Shown one piece after another: positions 17,467 to 25,953 of a stretch of DNA of 56,152 nucleotides (position 1 is the stretch's first letter; the number at the start of each line of letters is the position of its first letter). The notes under the pieces were generated by a model that worked only from the letters and a program-made list of their open reading frames with translations, made no database searches and was not told the origin of the DNA. Source of the DNA: Pseudomonadota bacterium (GTDB taxonomy: Bacteria; Pseudomonadota; Alphaproteobacteria; Reyranellales; Reyranellaceae). The position numbers and the translations under genes were made by a program. The stretch covers positions 1-56,152 of the forward strand of contig JAEZIF010000072.1 in NCBI GenBank assembly GCA_023416135.1, in the 5' to 3' direction.

Positions 17467-19191
17467 ATGACTGCCGCCTATGATGTTCTCTGGCCGCGCG
17501 GCGAGCGCAACGCCGAACGGACATCGCTCGCGCCGCGCCACGCCACGCTGGCCGGCAAGAAGATCGCTCTGCTCTGGGACTACATGTTCAAGGGCGATGT
17601 GGTGATGGACGAGATATCGGTCGCTCTCAAGGAGCGGTTCCCGGGCGTGGAATTCGTCCATTGGGACGAATTCGGCAACACGCACGGGCAGCAGGAGCGC
17701 GAGATCGTCGCCGGCCTCGGGGCGAAGCTGAAATCGATGCAGGTTGATGCGGCCCTATCAGGGATGGGATGTTGAGGTAGCTGTACGCCCGCCGTGTTGC
17801 GGGTCAGTGCGGCTTGCGAAAAGGCTGGGATACCAGCGGTGACGCTGGTCTGCGAGGGCTTCGCCAAGCAGGCCCAGGCGACATCCCGCGGTCTGGGGCT
17901 GCCGGGTATGCCTCTGTCCATACTGCCGGGCCATACCGGTGCGCAGTCGGTCGACGTCGTTCGGGCCAACGTTCGCGCGCAGGCCGCGCAGCAGGTGATC
18001 GATGGTCTGGTCCAGACCGTCGACCAGGCGGACGACTCAGACGATCTTAATCCGCGAGAGGTTGCGTTCTCGGGGACGTTCGAAGAGGTCAACGAATACT
18101 TCTACGAGCGCAGCTGGAGCGACGGGCTGCCGATCGTTCCCCCGACACGGGAGAAGGTGGAGGCGTTCCTTCGGTACACGGACCGTGGGCCGTTCGAAAC
18201 GATGGGTGTCATGCTGCCGGACAGCCGGCGAGCCACCCCATGGAATGTCGCGATCAATGGCGTCATGGCCGGCTGCCTGCCGCAGTACATGCCTATCCTG
18301 ATGGCAATCGTCGAAGCCATGCTCGATCCCGCGTATGGGCTGGAGCACAGCGGCAACACGCCCGGGGCCGAGGCCGTCATCCTCTTGAACGGACCTTTGA
18401 TCAAGACTCTGGGTTTCAATTTCGAGCAAGGCGTCATGCGGGACGGCATCCGCCCCAACACCTCGATTGGCCGTTTCTTCCGGCTTTATCTTCGGAATGT
18501 CGCCGGGTTCCTCCATGGAACCACGGACAAGGGAACGTACGGAAACACCTGGCGCGTGGTCATCGCGGAGAACGAGGATGAGCTCACGCGCCTGGGATGG
18601 ACCTCGCATGCCATGGACATGGGGTTCACTCGGGAAGACACCGTTGTCACCATCGCGCGCTATACAGGAGGCAATGTTCTCGCGAGCGTGGCGGGATCCA
18701 CGCCCCAGGAGGTGATGCCGTACATCACCGATCGGATGCTGAAGGAGCATGGCTTCCATGTTACCTTTACGGTCGGCTCAGGCTTGGGCGCGCTTCGTCC
18801 ACTTCTGTTGCTGAGCCCAGTGCTCGCCCGCACGATCGCGGCTGCGGGTTGGTCGAAACAGGACGTGCAGCGTCATCTCTTCGAGAACGCGCGCATGAGT
18901 GCGCATCTGTTCGAACTGTATTTGATACACTGGACCGAGCAGGGGCACGGATCGCTCGCCGACAGGGTCGCAAAGGGAGAGGCGCCAAAGGAACTGTTCC
19001 ATGCCTCCGACGACCCCGAGCGTCTCGTGCCGATCGTTTTCAAGCCCGAGGACTTCTTCGTCGTGGTGACGGGCGACCCGCTGCGCACCAACGCGTATGT
19101 CTTTACCCACAATGGACTGCGTGGGTTTCCTGTCGCCAAGAAGGTCAGGTTGCCCAAGGATTGGGAACGACTGATGGGGAAGGCCCCGTGA
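17467..19191 (+). CDS. UGSC-family selenoprotein with in-frame TGA (Sec103)
   Basis: One 574-residue protein if the TGA at 17773-17775 is read as selenocysteine. The context is GMGC-U-GSCTPAV: C102, Sec103, C106, exactly the UGSC motif that names this (seleno)protein family. The downstream frame continues for 472 codons without a stop. The N-terminal domain (about 1-185) carries the redox-like motif; the C-terminal domain (about 200-574) starts with FYERSWSDGLPIVPPT and includes VAINGVMAGCLPQY. GGAGATCGACC precedes the ATG. Read as a stop, TGA would cut the protein right at its active motif and leave a downstream frame with no start signal. The chemistry is unknown, presumably thiol/selenol based. 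It needs SelA, SelB and tRNA-Sec, which are not in this window. Confidence 0.85.
17787..17804 (+). promoter_or_regulatory. Putative bacterial SECIS hairpin
   Basis: Beginning 11 nt after the in-frame TGA, GCCCGC (17787-17792) pairs with GCGGGT (17799-17804) to give a 6-bp stem including one G-U pair. The apical loop CGTGTT has G at its second position followed by U. Loop distance from the TGA (17 nt) and the early loop G agree with the known bacterial SECIS pattern recognised by SelB. Folding was judged by eye only. Confidence 0.6.
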
Positions 19192-19331
19192 GACATTGTG
19201 CGCCGACGCGGGACAGGCCGATGTGCTGCGTCGGAGATGACGACAGATAGAATGGCGCGCCGACGTCGGTAAGCCGGAAAAGCCACCCACGCCAGGACGC
19301 AGCTGCGGCCGAACTGGCCGAATCGAGCCCG

Positions 19332-20291
19332 CTAGATCGGGCTGCCAACAGTCTCCAGGAACCGCTGCGCATCCAGTGCGGCCATGCATCCACTGCCTGC
19401 GCTCGTCACGGCTTGGCGATAGACGCTATCCTGGACATCGCCTGCGGCGAAGACCCCTGGAACGCTGGTGGCCGTCGCCATTCCCGTCGTGCCGGACCGT
19501 GTAACGATGTAGTTGCCGACCATGTCCAGTTGCCCCTCGAACATTGCCGTGTTGGGGCTGTGGCCAATGGCGATGAACACGCCATCCGCCTTGAGTTCGC
19601 GCACGCTGCCGCCCTCCTGCTTCAATCGAAGGCCCTTGACCTGCTCGCCATCGCCGAGGACCTCGTCGACGACGTGGTTCCACAGGACCGAGATCTTGCC
19701 TTCGACCACCTTCTGCATCAGGCGTTCGACCAGGATGGACTCAGCGCGGAACTTGTCGCGCCGATGCACGACTGTGACATGGCTGGCGATGTTGGACAGG
19801 TACAAGGCCTCCTCGACCGCCGTGCTCCCACCGCCGACGACTGCCACGCGCCGGTCCTGGAAGCCGTACCCATCGCAGGTGGCGCAGCCGGACACACCCT
19901 TGTTCAGATAGTTCTGCTCGGAGTCCAAGCCGAGGTATTTAGCCGACGCGCCTGTGGCGATGATGAGAGCATCGCACGTATAGGTTCCGGCATCGCCTTC
20001 CGCTCGAAACGGACGGCGATCCAGGTGAACCGACCGGATCGTGTCGAAGACAATGGTCGCGCCAAAGCGCTCGGCATGAGTATGGAAGCGCGCCATCAAT
20101 TCGGGCCCTTGAACGGGCTCGCTGTCGGCCGGCCAGTTCTCGACGTCGCTCGTCGTCGTCAACTGGCCGCCGAATACCTCCCCCGTGATGAGCAAGGGCT
20201 TGAGATTTGCGCGTGCCGCATACAAGGCCGCCGTGTATCCGGCAGGCCCCGACCCCAGGACGATCAACCGGTTGTGTGCGATATCAGACAT
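19332..20291 (-). CDS. trxB: Thioredoxin reductase (thioredoxin-disulfide reductase)
   Basis: 319-residue low-molecular-weight thioredoxin reductase, a FAD enzyme passing NADPH electrons to thioredoxin. It shows the FAD loop GSGPAGYTAALYAAR near residue 13, the redox-active pair in CATCDGYG near residue 136, the NADPH loop VGGGSTAVEEALYL, and the C-terminal FAD motif GVFAAGDVQD near 286. Full length. It converges on the UGSC gene from the opposite strand, with a similar operator/promoter upstream, so it may supply reducing equivalents to the UGSC protein or be a dedicated copy. No strong ribosome site is seen before the ATG. Confidence 0.92.
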   Translation of the reverse strand: MSDIAHNRLIVLGSGPAGYTAALYAARANLKPLLITGEVFGGQLTTTSDVENWPADSEPVQGPELMARFHTHAERFGATIVFDTIRSVHLDRRPFRAEGDAGTYTCDALIIATGASAKYLGLDSEQNYLNKGVSGCATCDGYGFQDRRVAVVGGGSTAVEEALYLSNIASHVTVVHRRDKFRAESILVERLMQKVVEGKISVLWNHVVDEVLGDGEQVKGLRLKQEGGSVRELKADGVFIAIGHSPNTAMFEGQLDMVGNYIVTRSGTTGMATATSVPGVFAAGDVQDSVYRQAVTSAGSGCMAALDAQRFLETVGSPI

Positions 20292-20386
20292 TGGCTAACG
20301 CTCGCTTTTTTCGCTGCGTCCATCCCGGCAACCAAGGATCTCGGAAGTGCACGGATGGTCCATTTTCCCGGCCACATAGCGCTCGG

Positions 20387-20447
20387 GTGTAGGCAGATGC
20401 CCTATATGGAGTCAATACTATACGGAATACCATTCATTGGGGTGAAT
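20387..20447 (-). promoter_or_regulatory. Putative operator and promoter of trxB
   Basis: On the minus strand ATTCACCCCAATGAAT (20447-20432, arms ATTCA/TGAAT with 6 between) is followed 16 nt later by TTGACT (20415-20410). A weak -10, CTACAC (20392-20387), lies 17 nt downstream. Order, arms and the -35 hexamer match the site in front of the Bug receptor gene, and both operators lie about 140 bp from their start codons. Confidence 0.5.
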
Positions 20448-20483
20448 GACACTAGGTCGGGATCACGGTCGATGTGCCAGCGG

Positions 20484-21305
20484 CTAGGGTACGAGGTCAC
20501 TGGTTGAGAAGATCGTTTTCTCGAGAAGGCTTCTGAGGGCAAACATAGCCTGCCCCAGCCGTCTCAGCGCGTTGGCATCGAGTTGTCCAAAAAGCGTCAG
20601 CGCACCGATGCCCATCCGCGGCGCGCCGTGCGAATCGAGCACGACCGCACCGACGGCATTGATGCCCTTGAGCCAGTTTCCGCAATCGATGGCAAAACCG
20701 TCCGTCCTGGACCGGTGCATATCGGCAACGAAGGATTCGAAACTGGGTGAGTTCTCCCAGGTCATGGCGCCGAACTGCTTGCGCAGTTGCTTGGCGGACA
20801 AGCCGAGATGCGGGGCGACACAGCGCCCGACCGCGCCGGAGAGCGCGGGCAAGCGCTGGCCGACGCGCATTTCGATCCGGACGGCCCTCGGCGCGGCAAC
20901 GCGATCGAGCAGGACCATCCGTTCGTTGTCGATGATTTCCCACAGTGTGACGAGCGCATCGTGCGCGCCCGCCACCCGCAGCAGTTCGGGCCTGATGATC
21001 TCGAGGCGCGTCAGGCTCTGGACGCCCCCGGCAATTTCCAGGAGGCCGAGGCCCAGCGTGTAGGTCTTGCTTTCGGTGTCGAAATTCAGAATGCCTTCCT
21101 GCGCGAGGGTGCGCAGCAGGTTGAAACATGTGCTCTGGCTGATTCCGGTTTCGCGAGAAACCGTCGTGACGCTCAATCCCTGCTGCGCCCTTGAAACCGT
21201 GCGCAATACCTTGGTGGCCTGTACGACAGCCGGAACCACCCGTATTGCGCCTGGCCGGGCTTTTGTCGTCGACATACTTGGCGTCAGTCGTGCCTTTGTG
21301 ACCAT
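20484..21305 (-). CDS. IclR-family transcriptional regulator
   Basis: 273-residue IclR-type regulator. An N-terminal winged helix-turn-helix (about residues 25-90: LSVTTVSRETGISQSTCFNLLRTL is the recognition region) is followed by an IclR effector-binding domain (RMVLLDRVAA, RIEMRVGQRLPALSGAVGRC, TDGFAIDCGNWLKGINAVGA). An alternative start is the ATG at 21275. It lies upstream of trxB on the same strand and next to the selenoprotein locus; such regulators often control adjacent catabolic genes, so it is the best candidate for the ATTCA-N6-TGAAT sites. Ligand unknown. Confidence 0.88.
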   Translation of the reverse strand: MVTKARLTPSMSTTKARPGAIRVVPAVVQATKVLRTVSRAQQGLSVTTVSRETGISQSTCFNLLRTLAQEGILNFDTESKTYTLGLGLLEIAGGVQSLTRLEIIRPELLRVAGAHDALVTLWEIIDNERMVLLDRVAAPRAVRIEMRVGQRLPALSGAVGRCVAPHLGLSAKQLRKQFGAMTWENSPSFESFVADMHRSRTDGFAIDCGNWLKGINAVGAVVLDSHGAPRMGIGALTLFGQLDANALRRLGQAMFALRSLLEKTIFSTSDLVP

Positions 21306-21839
21306 CGGGCATTGATTTCTATCTGCCAGCCGGCCTGTTCACACGGCCCGTATCCTGCCTCGCCAGCGTAACATGCAGCCATTCGAGCATTCGTGTACCA
21401 CGGCAGTGGCGCGGCGACCACTTCAGGCGCGGAAGCAGGAGCGGCCTCGGGATTGTCGAGCACGCCGTTGACCCGGCGCGAAGCAACCCCACCGCGAGGG
21501 CGACGAGCTCGCGGTGTTCAGAAGATGAGGGGCCGACGGCACGTTGCCAACGGGAGATCGATATTCGCGAAGATCGAGTATGCAGGGCGACTCCCGCGAG
21601 GTGGAAATGCCGGCGGTGGCGGCAGCGGTATGCCTGTCTACGCCGTCGGCGAGTTCGCCAATGGCGTCGCTGTCGGTCGCACCGCCAGCTCAGACGTTAT
21701 CGCGGTCAATCGAGCGCCGGGAGACACGTTCGACGTGCTCGTGGACGGCGTGTCAGCTGCCGGCGCTGAAGCTCGGCTGCGAGAAGGCCCCTGGTCGGAT
21801 CGCGGTAATTCGTGAGGCCGACGAGACGCCCGCGCTCCC
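21306..21839. other. Intergenic stretch, possibly decayed coding sequence
   Basis: 534 bp between iclR and mutS. A plus-strand frame at 21393-21815 (140 codons) is open but has mixed codon use, no ribosome site and no recognisable family. Its second half (EFANGVAVGRTASSDVIAV onward) looks somewhat protein-like, so it could be a remnant. Overlapping frames on both strands are equally weak. I see no RNA gene or repeat here. Confidence 0.45.
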
Positions 21840-24506
21840 TCAAGACTTGAGGCGCTGGCGCAGACTGTAGAGCAACTCCAGCGCCTCGCGCGGCGACAGT
21901 TCGTCGGGATTGATCTCGCCGAGCGCCTTCTCCACTTCCGACGCCTGTGGCTTGGCAACGCCGCCGGCCGGGCGCGTCGGCGCCGCGGCAAACAACGGCA
22001 GATCGTCGGCGAGCCGCGTCACCGCGCCCGACTGTTCGCCCTTCTCCAGCGCCGCCAGCACCTGCTCGGCCCGCCTCACGACGGCGGTCGGCAGCCCTGC
22101 AAGCTGGGCGACGTGAATACCGTAGGAACGGTCGGCGGCGCCCGGCGCCACCTCATGCAGGAACACGACCTCGTTCTGCCATTCCTTGACTCGCATGGTG
22201 TAGGGCGCCAGTGCGGCCAGGCGCTCCTTGAGCGCGCCCAGCTCATGGAAGTGAGTGGCGAACAGCGCGCGGCAGCGATTGACGTCGTGCAGATGCTCCA
22301 AGGTCGCCCAGGCAATCGACAAGCCATCAAACGTCGCCGTGCCGCGGCCGATCTCGTCCAGGATGACGAGGCTTCGGGCCGTCGCCTGGTTCAGGATCGC
22401 CGCGGTCTCGACCATCTCGCCCATGAAGGTCGAGCGGCCGCGCGCCCGGTCGTCCGCCGCACCGCCTCGGCTGCTCAGGCGGTCGACGATGCCGATGGTC
22501 GCGGCCTTGGCCGGCACGAAAGATCCGGCCTGCGCCAGGATGGCTATGAGCGCGTTCTGGCGCAGGAAGGTCGACTTGCCGGCCATGTTGGGGCCGGTCA
22601 GCAGCCACAGCCGCCGTGCTTCGCCGAGATCGCAATCGTTAGGCACGAAGGCAGCACCGCCATGGCGAACAAGAGCGGCTTCGACGACGGGGTGGCGGCC
22701 GCCATCGATGGCAAAGGCGGGCGCGTCGCTCAGCGCCGGCCGCACATAGTTTTCGCCGGCGGCAAGCTCGGCGAGGGCGGCGGCGACGTCGAGGCTGGCG
22801 AGCGCGCGGCCGGCGGCGGCGACGTTGGCCGACACTTCCATCGCCTTGGCGACCAGCTCGTCGAAGATCGCAAGCTCCAGAGCGAGCGCTCGGTCGGCGG
22901 CGCGGCCGATGCGGGTCTCCAGATCGGCGAGCTCGGCGGTGCTGAAGCGCGTGGCATTGGCCATCGACTGGCGGCGGGTGAAGCCGAGCTTGCCGAGATC
23001 GAGCTTGTCGGCGTGCGTCGCCGTCACCTCGATGTGGTAGCCGATCATGTTGTTGTGCCGGATCTTCAGCGACGGCACGCCGGTCGAGGTCCGGTACTTG
23101 GCTTCGAGCGCCGCCACGGTCTTGCGGCTGTCGTCGCGCAGAGTTCGCTGCTCGTCGAGCTCGCTGCGATAGCCCTGCCGGATGAAGCCGCCGTCGCGCG
23201 CGAACAGCGGCGGCTCGTCGGCCAGGGCTTCGGCGAGGGCCGTGATCAAAGGCCGATGGTCGACGCAAGCGGCGACGATGGCGGCGAGCGGCGCCGGTGG
23301 CGGCGCCAGGGCTTCGGGCTCGGCGCGCAGCGTCGCCGCCAGCGCCCCGGCGGACTCGAGCCCGTCGCGCAGGGCCAGAAGGTCGCGCGGGCCGCCGCGG
23401 CCGACCGACAGGCGCTGCAGGGCGCGCTCGATGTCGGGTGTGCGGCGCAGCGCCTCGCGCACACGCTCGCGCACGGCCGGACGCTCGACGAAGAGCTGCA
23501 CCAGGTCGAGGCGGCGCTCGATCTCGGCGCGGTCGGTCAGGGGGGCGGCGATACGCTCGGCCAGAAGTCGCGCGCCGGGACCGGTCAGCGTGCGGTCGAT
23601 GGTGGCCAGAAGGCTGCCGTCGCGCCGGCCATCCAGCCCACGCACCAGCTCGAGATTGCGCCGTGTGGCGGGATCGATCTCCATCGTGCCGTCGGCGCGT
23701 TCGCGGCGCGGCGGCGTCATCGCGGGCAGCCTGCCTGCCTGCGTGAGCTCGACATAGTCGAGCAGCGCGCCGCAGGCCGCGACCTCGGCGCGCGAGAAGG
23801 CGCCGAAACTGTCGAGAGCGGCGACCTTGAACGCCGACTGCAGGCGCTTGCGGGCGTTGTCGCTGTCGAAGCGGGCGGAGGGCAGCGGCGTGAGCACCGC
23901 ATTCCATTCTTCCAGCGCCGCTTTCAGCGGCTCGCGCGCCAGCAGGCGGTCGGGCACCAGAAGCTCGCCCGGCGCCAGCCGCGCCAACGCGGCCGCGACC
24001 TGGTCCTGCGCCAAGGGCTGGGCGGCGAAGTCGGCAGTCGAGAGGTCGAGCCAGGCCAGCGCCAGCTCGCCCTGCGCCTCGGCAATGGCGGCGAGGTAAT
24101 TGTGGCTGCGGGCATCGAGCAGCGAGTCTTCGGTGAGCGTGCCCGGCGTGATCACCCGCACCACGGCGCGCTCGACCACCGACTTGGCGCCGCGCTTCTT
24201 GGCCTCGGCCGGGTCCTCGACCTGCTCGCAGACGGCGACCTTGAAGCCTTGCCGGATCAGGCGCGACAGGTAGGCCTCGTGGCTGTGCACCGGCACGCCG
24301 CACATCTTGATGTCTTGGCCGAGATGCTGGCCGCGCTTGGTAAGGGCGATGTCCAGCGCCGCCGCCGCCTTGACGGCATCGTCGAAGAACAGCTCGTAGA
24401 AATCGCCCATCCGGTAGAACACCAGATGGCCGGGATGCGCCGCCTTGATGGCCAGGTACTGGCGCATCATGGGCGTGGCGTCGGCCGGGATGTTGGCGGT
24501 GGTCAT
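21840..24506 (-). CDS. mutS: DNA mismatch repair protein MutS
   Basis: About 888 residues, full length. MutS recognises mismatches and starts methyl-independent or -directed repair with MutL. The mismatch-wedging F-x-E is seen in GDFYELFF near the N-terminus. The ATPase domain has Walker A GPNMAGKST about residue 640, Walker B VILDEIGRGT, and the ATHFHEL motif. The C-terminal helical end is present (INPDELSPREALELLY). ATG 24506 gives the usual N-terminus; a GTG at 24521 would add five residues. It stands alone on the minus strand, divergent from the DUF7832-like gene. Confidence 0.96.
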   Translation of the reverse strand: MTTANIPADATPMMRQYLAIKAAHPGHLVFYRMGDFYELFFDDAVKAAAALDIALTKRGQHLGQDIKMCGVPVHSHEAYLSRLIRQGFKVAVCEQVEDPAEAKKRGAKSVVERAVVRVITPGTLTEDSLLDARSHNYLAAIAEAQGELALAWLDLSTADFAAQPLAQDQVAAALARLAPGELLVPDRLLAREPLKAALEEWNAVLTPLPSARFDSDNARKRLQSAFKVAALDSFGAFSRAEVAACGALLDYVELTQAGRLPAMTPPRRERADGTMEIDPATRRNLELVRGLDGRRDGSLLATIDRTLTGPGARLLAERIAAPLTDRAEIERRLDLVQLFVERPAVRERVREALRRTPDIERALQRLSVGRGGPRDLLALRDGLESAGALAATLRAEPEALAPPPAPLAAIVAACVDHRPLITALAEALADEPPLFARDGGFIRQGYRSELDEQRTLRDDSRKTVAALEAKYRTSTGVPSLKIRHNNMIGYHIEVTATHADKLDLGKLGFTRRQSMANATRFSTAELADLETRIGRAADRALALELAIFDELVAKAMEVSANVAAAGRALASLDVAAALAELAAGENYVRPALSDAPAFAIDGGRHPVVEAALVRHGGAAFVPNDCDLGEARRLWLLTGPNMAGKSTFLRQNALIAILAQAGSFVPAKAATIGIVDRLSSRGGAADDRARGRSTFMGEMVETAAILNQATARSLVILDEIGRGTATFDGLSIAWATLEHLHDVNRCRALFATHFHELGALKERLAALAPYTMRVKEWQNEVVFLHEVAPGAADRSYGIHVAQLAGLPTAVVRRAEQVLAALEKGEQSGAVTRLADDLPLFAAAPTRPAGGVAKPQASEVEKALGEINPDELSPREALELLYSLRQRLKS

Positions 24507-24575
24507 GCTACTGTCGGGCACGGAGTCGGTTTAGCATGCCGGGGCCTCCGACGACTTGGGGGCCAATTGGGGGAA

Positions 24576-25004
24576 ATGAGCATGGGGAAGCTCGATGACG
24601 CCTCCTATCATATGGGCGCCGATGACTTTCCGGACGATGCGCCGGAGGAGAACGGCGCCACCCATATCGGCATGTTCCTGACATGGGCGATCCGGAAGGG
24701 CCTGTTCGCCAGTCCAGACGCTCCGCCGGAGGCCGTCGAAGCCGTTCGCACCGGGAAGCTATCCGGACGTGAATTCGTGCTGGAGTACTACTACGGCAAG
24801 CTGCTTTCGGAGTTCTTCAGTCCGGCCGGCGCCGCTTTCGCGACGCAGCACTACGAAGCCTATCTGGCCGATTTCGGACGTCTGCTCGGCAAGGGCTTGA
24901 AATCCGAATATCTCGTCGAGGACAGCCGGGCGAACTACGAGGTCGTAGCCACGATCCTCGACCAGCGTTGGGAAGAATTCCAACGGGCCGGCGGCGCGCG
25001 GTGA
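24576..25004 (+). CDS. DUF7832-like hypothetical protein
   Basis: 142-residue soluble protein with the sequence YHMGADDFPDD and GATHIGMFLTWAIRKGL, which I associate with the DUF7832 family of unknown function. The start at 24576 is set by GGGGGAA a few bases upstream; the open frame extends far upstream only because it is antisense to mutS. The stop overlaps the GTG start of the decayed dctQ gene (GTGA), so the two were probably coupled, although the functional link is unclear. No signal peptide. Confidence 0.7.
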   Translation: MSMGKLDDASYHMGADDFPDDAPEENGATHIGMFLTWAIRKGLFASPDAPPEAVEAVRTGKLSGREFVLEYYYGKLLSEFFSPAGAAFATQHYEAYLADFGRLLGKGLKSEYLVEDSRANYEVVATILDQRWEEFQRAGGAR

Positions 25005-25491
25005 GGGCCGGGCACTTGTTGAACGCCCTCGATCGTGCGGTCGGACGACTGATCGAAGCCGGGCGCTGGCTGGTGCTGCCAGTGGCGCTGATCCTGTTCC
25101 TGCAATGGCCGTTGTGCGACTTCGTTCGAGCCTATTCGCGCGAGGCCAACGATCTCGGTCAATGGGTCTTTGCGCTCTATGTGAGCCTTGCCATGACCTT
25201 CGCGACGCGCCAGCGCACGCATCTTGCCATCGATGCCGTCGCCCACGGCTACAGCGAACGTCTGCGCGGGCTGGTCGAGCGCTGGGGCGGTTTTCTCTGC
25301 GTGGCGCCGTGGGGGCGGCCTTCATGATTTGGACGGTCTGGCCCACCGTGCAGCGCTCGGTAACGGTCCTGGAAAAATTCCCCGACACCAACAATGCCGG
25401 CTACTTTCTGATCGAGGTCGCCGCCTTGCTGCTGGCCGTGCTGGCGTTGATCCAGGCGATCATCGACCTGCTGCGGCCCGCGAGGCCCTGA
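25001..25491 (+). pseudogene. TRAP transporter small permease (DctQ), frameshifted
   Basis: DctQ-type subunit of a TRAP solute transporter. Starting at GTG 25001, the first frame gives NALDRAVGRLIEAGRW and two membrane helices (LVLPVALILFL and VFALYVSLAMTFA), then hits a stop after CVAPWG. The remainder (AAFMIWTVWPTVQRS, PDTNNAGYFLIEVAALLLAVLAL) is in the next frame. One extra G in the G5 run at about 25310-25315 would restore a normal protein of about 163 residues. The downstream partner dctM is also broken and no dctP is present, so the system is dead here even if this base is an assembly error. Confidence 0.75.
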
Positions 25492-25493
25492 CG

Positions 25494-25856
25494 ATGGAGT
25501 CGTCCGGCCTTTGGATGCCGCTGGCGGTCGCGGTCGTCCTGCTGGCGACCGGCCTGCCGGCCTATGCCGTGTTGATGGGCGTGTCGTCGGTGCTGTTCGC
25601 CGTCGCGGGGCTGGCGCTGGGCGGGTTGGAGTGGGGCCCATCATCGGCTTGCTGGAGAACGACCTGCTGCAGGCGCCACCGCTCTATGTGCTGATGGGCT
25701 CGCTGCTCAATCGCCGGCCGCTGGCGTCTGCGCTCGCACCCTATCTCGGCGTGCAGCTCGTGGTGCTGGCCCTGGCCGGTCCAGCAACTCGACGACGATG
25801 CGGCACGAAAGCGCTTCAACGACATGCTGAAATTACCACTGCCACCGCAGGAATAA
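25494..25856 (+). pseudogene. TRAP transporter large permease (DctM), remnant
   Basis: The N-terminus begins at ATG 25494 (MESSGLWMPLAVAVVLLATG, a first membrane helix). After LGGLEWGP the frame shifts near 25637 (one missing C) and continues as IIGLLENDLLQAPPLYVLMG and NRRPLASALAPYLG, typical of DctM. Around 25775 it is joined abruptly to an unrelated frame ending QQLDDDAARKRFNDMLKLPL and a TAA at 25854. About 300-400 residues of the normal DctM body are missing, which is a real internal deletion. That the final piece is the old C-terminus of the same gene is inference. Confidence 0.65.
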
Positions 25857-25953
25857 TCGTCGCCGCCAGCTCTGCGTTGCAGCGCGGCATGGCCGTCTGG
25901 CCCGACCGGTGGATTGCCGCCAATATGCACCTTGAATCGGGAGAGGAAGGCGC

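Noticed and set aside
17773..17775. TGA taken as a true stop, giving a 102-residue protein and a separate downstream gene
   Set aside because: The stop falls exactly at U of the UGSC motif, the same frame continues for over 470 codons, and the downstream part lacks a ribosome site.
22113..24575. Very long N-terminal extension of the DUF7832-like gene
   Set aside because: Lies antisense to mutS; a ribosome site and the family start occur at 24576.
25300..25320. Programmed frameshift in dctQ
   Set aside because: A G5 run without a slippery heptamer, and the partner dctM is broken too, so decay or assembly error is simpler.
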